Assembly (NCBI GenBank): GCA_039812545.1
Contig: JBDIAR010000009.1
Coordinates: 1-33,604 of the forward strand
DNA length: 33,604 nucleotides
Origin: JBDIAR01 sp039812545
GTDB lineage: Bacteria > Actinomycetota > Actinomycetes > Actinomycetales > Dermatophilaceae
Direction: 5' to 3'
Below the pieces are notes generated by a model. The model saw only the letters and a list, made by a program, of their open reading frames with translations, was not told where the DNA came from and did no database searches. A program made the position numbers and the translations under genes. Positions 30,684 to 33,604 of the stretch are shown here, in pieces. The number at the start of each line of letters is the position of its first letter. Within the stretch, counting starts at the first letter, position 1.

Positions 30684-30757
30684 TGCCCCCGACGGGATTC
30701 GAACCCGCACTGAGTCGATTTTAAGTCGACCGCCTCTGCCGGTTGGGCTACGGGGAC
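30684..30757 (-). tRNA. tRNA with anticodon UAA (Leu by codon) and short variable loop
   Basis: The leftward sequence folds as a cloverleaf of 74 bases: acceptor GTCCCCG/CGGGGGC, D-arm GCC/GGC, anticodon stem GTCGA/TCGAC, loop CTTAAAA, a variable loop of five bases (TCAGT), T-arm GCGGG/CCCGT with TTCGAAT, and A as discriminator. CCA is not encoded. The anticodon UAA reads UUA, a leucine codon, and the discriminator A73 fits leucine. However, leucine tRNAs normally carry a long variable arm, which this lacks, so the identity is uncertain. A copy of the dispersed motif at 30766 (GGCATAC in the tRNA direction) sits 9 bases upstream; its CATACT could serve as the -10. Confidence 0.85.
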
Positions 30758-30818
30758 GGGTCCCAGTATGCCGTGGCTCCGGCGAGTCGACCGCGTCGAC
30801 CGCCCGTCTCGCGCCGAG

Positions 30819-31772
30819 TCAGTTCGGCACTGCGGTGGCTGTGATCCCGTCCAGGATGTCCTTCTCGCTGGTCGTCACGGACCTCGCCCCGCCAACCGAC
30901 GCCAGCCGCTCCAGGACCGTTCGCCAGATCAACGCGCCAGCGCCGATCACGTCGACCCGACCCGGTTCGACGACCGCCAGGGCCGCGCGTTCGGCCCGCG
31001 ACAGGGCGAGCAGACGCGTACAGGCCCCGACGACCTCCTCGACCGGCAGCGTCGCCAGGTGAACCTGGTCCGAGTCGTATGCCGGCAGGCCGAGGGCGTA
31101 TGCCGTCAGCGTGGTGACCGTCCCCGCCACCCCGACCACGGTCCCGAGTCCCGCGAAGGACACCGCCATGGCCACCCGATCCAACGCGGCATCGACGATC
31201 GCCCGGGCCCGTGCGAGGTCGGCCGGCGAGGGTGGATCCGAGCGGAGGCACCGTTCGGTGAGCCGGACGCTGCCGACGTCGACCGACAGCGCGGCTTCAA
31301 CGACTCCCCGGCCACGGACGAACTCGGTCGATCCTCCCCCGAGGTCGATGACGAGGAACGGCCCCGGCATACCGGCCGAACGCAGTTCCGCCGTGGCACC
31401 GGCGAAGGTGAGTTCGGCCTCCTGGTCGCCCGAGACGACCTCGGGTTTGACGACGAAACCGTATGCCGCGAACGCGTCGGCCGCCTGATCGAGGAAACCG
31501 TCCCGGTTCGCGGCATCGCGGGTGGCGGAGGTCGCGACGAAACGCACCGCCGCACAGTCGAACTCGCGGCATTGCGCGGCATACTCGCGGCAGCGGACCA
31601 CGGTTCGGGCGATCGCCGCCTCGGCGAGGCGTCCGGTCCGGTCCACGCCCTCGCCGAGCCGCACGAACTCCGCGCGCCGCAGGACATCGCTCAGTTCGCC
31701 GCGCGGGCCACGATCGGCGATGAGCAACCGAATCGTGTTGGTACCACAGTCGATTCCCGCGACCCTCGTCAT
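30819..31772 (-). CDS. ppx: Exopolyphosphatase / guanosine pentaphosphate phosphatase (Ppx/GppA)
   Basis: A 317-residue ASKHA-fold phosphatase. RVAGIDCGTNTIRLLIAD is the first phosphate loop (about 3-20), RFVATSATRDAANRDGFL the middle region, VISG-type sequence appears as VVSGDQEAEL, and FLVIDLGGGSTEFV the second phosphate loop. GVAGTVTTLTAYALGL is the adenosine-like motif. Such enzymes hydrolyse polyphosphate or pppGpp. Rv1026 is the M. tuberculosis counterpart at the same position. The ATG at 31772 overlaps the stop of the DUF501 gene (ATGA), so translation is coupled. The frame extends 5 prime to 31835 but that part belongs to the DUF501 gene in another frame. Five motif copies fall in the gene (31077, 31098, 31366, 31461, 31578). 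Confidence 0.93.
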   Translation of the reverse strand: MTRVAGIDCGTNTIRLLIADRGPRGELSDVLRRAEFVRLGEGVDRTGRLAEAAIARTVVRCREYAAQCREFDCAAVRFVATSATRDAANRDGFLDQAADAFAAYGFVVKPEVVSGDQEAELTFAGATAELRSAGMPGPFLVIDLGGGSTEFVRGRGVVEAALSVDVGSVRLTERCLRSDPPSPADLARARAIVDAALDRVAMAVSFAGLGTVVGVAGTVTTLTAYALGLPAYDSDQVHLATLPVEEVVGACTRLLALSRAERAALAVVEPGRVDVIGAGALIWRTVLERLASVGGARSVTTSEKDILDGITATAVPN

Positions 31773-32293
31773 CGAGGCTCCGACTCCGGCTCCGAGCGCC
31801 CCGAGCAACCCGAACAAGCAGCGCCATCCCACCACGGCCCCAGCAGCTCCAGCGCCTCGTCACCGAACGGGTTCACGCCCACCCCGCGGGCCAGCGCATG
31901 CGCGACCAGGACATGCAGACACTTGACGCGCTCCGGCATGCCGCCCGCCGAAATCCCCTCCAGCTCAGCCGGATTCCCGAGTTCGGCGCGGCGCGCCAGG
32001 TAGTCCTCATGCGCCGCTCGGTATGCCGCCCGCAGGTCCGCGTCCTCCCCCAGCCGATCCTGCATGGCCTTCATCAGCCCCGAACTCTCCAGCGTGGAGA
32101 TGGCGCCGGTCAGCCGCGGACAGGTCGCGTAGTACGTCGTGGGAAAGGGCGTGCCGTCGGGCAGAACCGGCGCCGTCCGCACGACGTCCGGGTGTCCGCA
32201 GGGACACCGGTGGGCAATCTCGACGACCCCGCGCGGGGCCCGACCCAACTGGGCCGAAACCGCGGCCAGATCCGTATCGGACGGCGAACTCAC
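31769..32293 (-). CDS. DUF501 family protein (Rv1025-like)
   Basis: A 174-residue cytoplasmic protein. QLGRAPRGVVEIAHRCPCGHP, PFPTTYYATCPRLTGAISTLES and VKCLHVLVAHALARGVGVNP are the DUF501 hallmark segments, with conserved Cys and His residues that could bind a metal. Function is unknown. It starts with GTG overlapping the FtsB-like stop codon (GTGA at 32290-32293) and ends overlapping ppx, so the eno-ftsB-DUF501-ppx order is compact. The C-terminal tail is Ser/Gly/Glu-rich. Confidence 0.9.
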   Translation of the reverse strand: MSSPSDTDLAAVSAQLGRAPRGVVEIAHRCPCGHPDVVRTAPVLPDGTPFPTTYYATCPRLTGAISTLESSGLMKAMQDRLGEDADLRAAYRAAHEDYLARRAELGNPAELEGISAGGMPERVKCLHVLVAHALARGVGVNPFGDEALELLGPWWDGAACSGCSGRSEPESEPR

Positions 32294-32949
32294 TGCTTGG
32301 CCGGCAGCATTCCGGCCGTCGGTTTGTCCGCCATGGCGACGGACTGCCAGACCTGGGAGTACCAGGGGGCGCGGGAGTCGGCGCCCGGAGCGGCCACGGT
32401 CGCGCCCGGGACCTCGACCGGAGACGACGCAGCACCGCCGCCCCCGACGACGCTGTAGACCTTGTCGCCGACCTTGACGAACCCGAGCCGGGCTCGGGCC
32501 TGCTGCTCGACGAACGAGGGGTCCTTCCACTTGTCGAGTTCGGCCTGCAAGGTGGCCACCTCGCCCTGCTGTTCGACGATCCGCGATTGCAGCTCGGCGG
32601 TCTCCGCGCGCTGGCGCAGCAGCAGACGAACCGTCGGGGTGAGCATGACGAACAGCAGGACGAGCATCCCGATCAGGATCCCGATCCGCACGAGGGCGGT
32701 CGGCGGGCGTCCGTCGGTCACCTCCTCCGCAGCTGGCCGCACGCGGGGGGGCTCACCGGCCCCTCGCCCGGCCGCGCCGCGGAGATTCCCCGTCCCCGGG
32801 CGTGCCGTCGGACGTCCCACCGTACGCCCGGGCCCAGCCCCGCGCCGGCCCGAACCGGCCTCACCGGGCCGACCGTGAGTACGCGGCGGCCCGGGTCGCC
32901 AGCCGGCGTCTCGCCGGCGTGACGACCCGGGCCGCTCGCCTCCTGCCAC
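32290..32949 (-). CDS. FtsB/DivIC-like septum formation protein
   Basis: About 219 residues if GTG 32949 is used. The N-terminal 75 residues are Arg/Gly/Pro-rich and disordered, as in the long Rv1024 homologue. A membrane span follows (VRIGILIGMLVLLFVML), then a coiled coil (RQRAETAELQSRIVEQQGEV, about 100-135) and the family segment DPSFVEQQARARLGFVKVGD. FtsB/DivIC proteins join the FtsL-FtsQ divisome complex. Shorter starts at GTG 32742 or 32721 are also possible; 32949 is favoured by length and by a GAAGG upstream. The gene ends in a GTGA overlap with DUF501. Confidence 0.82.
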   Translation of the reverse strand: MAGGERPGSSRRRDAGWRPGPPRTHGRPGEAGSGRRGAGPGRTVGRPTARPGTGNLRGAAGRGAGEPPRVRPAAEEVTDGRPPTALVRIGILIGMLVLLFVMLTPTVRLLLRQRAETAELQSRIVEQQGEVATLQAELDKWKDPSFVEQQARARLGFVKVGDKVYSVVGGGGAASSPVEVPGATVAAPGADSRAPWYSQVWQSVAMADKPTAGMLPAKQ

Positions 32950-32956
32950 GATGCGA

Positions 32957-33604
32957 TCAGGCCTTCGGGGTGAACCGCGGGAAGGCGCCGGCCCCGGCAT
33001 ACACGCCGGCGTCGTCGAGTTCTTCCTCGATCCGCAGCAGCTGGTTGTACTTGGCGACGCGCTCGGAGCGGGCCGGCGCGCCGGTCTTGATCTGGCCGCA
33101 GTTGGTCGCGACCGCGAGGTCGGCGATCGTGACGTCCTCGGTCTCGCCGGAGCGGTGGCTCATCATGCAGCGGTACCCGTTGCGGTGCGCGAGGTCGACG
33201 GCGTCGAGGGTCTCGGTGAGCGAACCGATCTGGTTGACCTTGACGAGCAGGGCGTTGCCGGTCTTGGTGTCGATGCCGCGCTGGAGTCGCTCGGGGTTGG
33301 TGACGAACAGGTCGTCGCCGACGAGTTGGACCTTGTCGCCGAGCAGGTCGGTGATCGCCTTCCAGCCCTCCCAGTCGTCTTCGTTCATCGGGTCCTCGAT
33401 GGAGACCAAGGGGTATGCCGCGACGAGCCCGGCGTAGTAGTCGGCCATCTCGGCGGAGGACTTGGAACCACCCTCGAACTGGTAGGCGCCGTCCTTGTAG
33501 AACTCGCTAGCCGCGACGTCGAGCGCCAGCGCCACGTCCTTACCGGGAACGTAGCCGGCGGCCTCGATGGCCTCGCAGATCAGGTCGAGCGCGGCCCGGT
33601 TGGA
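32957..33604 (-). CDS. eno: Enolase, C-terminal half (N-terminus outside window)
   Basis: About 215 C-terminal residues. Catalytic and metal-binding parts are visible: LVSIEDPMNEDDWEGW, VQLVGDDLFVTNPERL, NALLVKVNQIGSLTETLDAV and the SHRSGETEDVTIADLAVAT loop with the conserved His, Arg, Ser. The end is FPRFTPKA. It converts 2-phosphoglycerate to phosphoenolpyruvate. It is transcribed leftward into the FtsB-like gene, as in M. tuberculosis (Rv1023-Rv1024). Two motif copies occur (32996, 33413). Confidence 0.96.
   Translation of the reverse strand, partial: SNRAALDLICEAIEAAGYVPGKDVALALDVAASEFYKDGAYQFEGGSKSSAEMADYYAGLVAAYPLVSIEDPMNEDDWEGWKAITDLLGDKVQLVGDDLFVTNPERLQRGIDTKTGNALLVKVNQIGSLTETLDAVDLAHRNGYRCMMSHRSGETEDVTIADLAVATNCGQIKTGAPARSERVAKYNQLLRIEEELDDAGVYAGAGAFPRFTPKA

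Larger units (their letters stand above)
733..33419. repeat. Dispersed motif GTATGCC(G), 62 copies across the window
   Basis: Hand count of the heptamer, start positions, possibly off by one in places. As GTATGCC on the + strand: 733, 937, 1576, 2954, 3862, 5126, 5639, 6925, 7025, 7716, 8403, 9706, 11441, 11807, 14045, 15033, 16287, 17640, 19835, 20617, 21077, 21319, 23208, 23661, 25441, 26879, 26894, 30766, 31077, 31098, 31461, 32021, 33413. As GGCATAC: 1202, 2032, 3983, 5006, 6117, 6228, 8165, 9123, 9997, 11942, 13852, 15478, 16499, 16671, 17661, 17930, 18168, 19490, 20118, 20543, 21172, 21676, 22707, 26990, 27596, 29801, 31366, 31578, 32996. The base after the heptamer is G in 52 of 62. 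The base before is G in 34 and C in 21. So the extended form is S-GTATGCCG. Confidence 0.9.

Noticed and set aside
30684..30757. Interpreting the tRNA as an attachment site for an integrated element
   Set aside because: No integrase and no direct repeat of the tRNA 3 prime end was seen nearby; flanking genes are housekeeping.
733..33419. Reading the GTATGCC motif as a KOPS- or Chi-like polar element
   Set aside because: Such elements are skewed to one strand relative to replication. Here copies are almost equal on the two strands. A genome-wide skew test could reopen this.
733..33419. Reading the motif as a CRISPR, transposon end or classical repeat
   Set aside because: Copies are only 7 to 9 bases, irregularly spaced, and mostly inside conserved coding sequence. 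No cas, transposase or integrase gene was found in the window.

Overview
The window is high-GC DNA (about 70% G+C by eye) from an actinobacterium that makes mycothiol; a member of the Micrococcales is a reasonable guess, but the sequence does not fix the genus. The evidence is the mycothiol conjugate amidase, the PPi-type phosphofructokinase, the abundance of GTG starts, and gene neighbourhoods that match Mycobacterium tuberculosis. One is greA / DUF4307 / mca / small membrane protein / hemolysin III / short-chain prenyl transferase / PhoH2 (Rv1080c to Rv1095). The other is eno / FtsB-like / DUF501 / Ppx (Rv1023 to Rv1026).

Layout. Positions 1-6799 hold PhoH2 (cut by the left edge), MoeZ, UppS, hemolysin III, an SH3-NlpC/P60-like hydrolase, a small membrane protein coupled to Mca, a DUF4307 protein and GreA. 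Positions 6820-9200 hold a MutL-type mutase-reactivation ATPase and a tandem GNAT protein. Positions 9242-12837 are a tightly coupled leftward redox operon: low-complexity membrane protein, ApbE, ferric-reductase-like membrane protein, NuoF-like flavoprotein, ferredoxin. A divergent secreted protein with a His/Asp-rich tail follows. Positions 13596-15584 encode a two-component system. Next come a membrane-anchored protein, MsrA, a beta carbonic anhydrase and a YigZ-family protein. Positions 18342-20282 form a biotin ECF transporter operon (BioY, EcfA, EcfT) with a BioQ-like operator on the bioY start. Then come a lipoprotein, PPi-PFK, a REC/glutaredoxin-like/TrxR-like fusion, an LppX-like lipoprotein, a thiolase, a small unknown protein, a Bax-inhibitor-1-like protein, a repeat-bearing wall-anchored protein, a DUF4012 protein, a tRNA, and the ppx-DUF501-ftsB-eno group, cut by the right edge.

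The strongest unexplained signal runs across the whole window. The heptamer GTATGCC (or GGCATAC on the other strand), usually as the octamer GTATGCCG, occurs 62 times by hand count, about once per 540 bases. Base composition alone would give roughly 3 to 4. It is nearly balanced between strands (33 versus 29), lies in genes and between them, and occurs in several reading frames, where it forces otherwise rare codons such as ATA for isoleucine. This resembles dispersed motifs such as cyanobacterial HIP1 or DNA uptake sequences. Its role here is unknown.

Other notable items are a tRNA with anticodon UAA but a short variable loop, two long perfect palindromes with a shared core 52 bases apart, an ApbE/ferric-reductase operon without a visible FMN-carrier protein, and palindromic operators before the hemolysin III and bioY genes.
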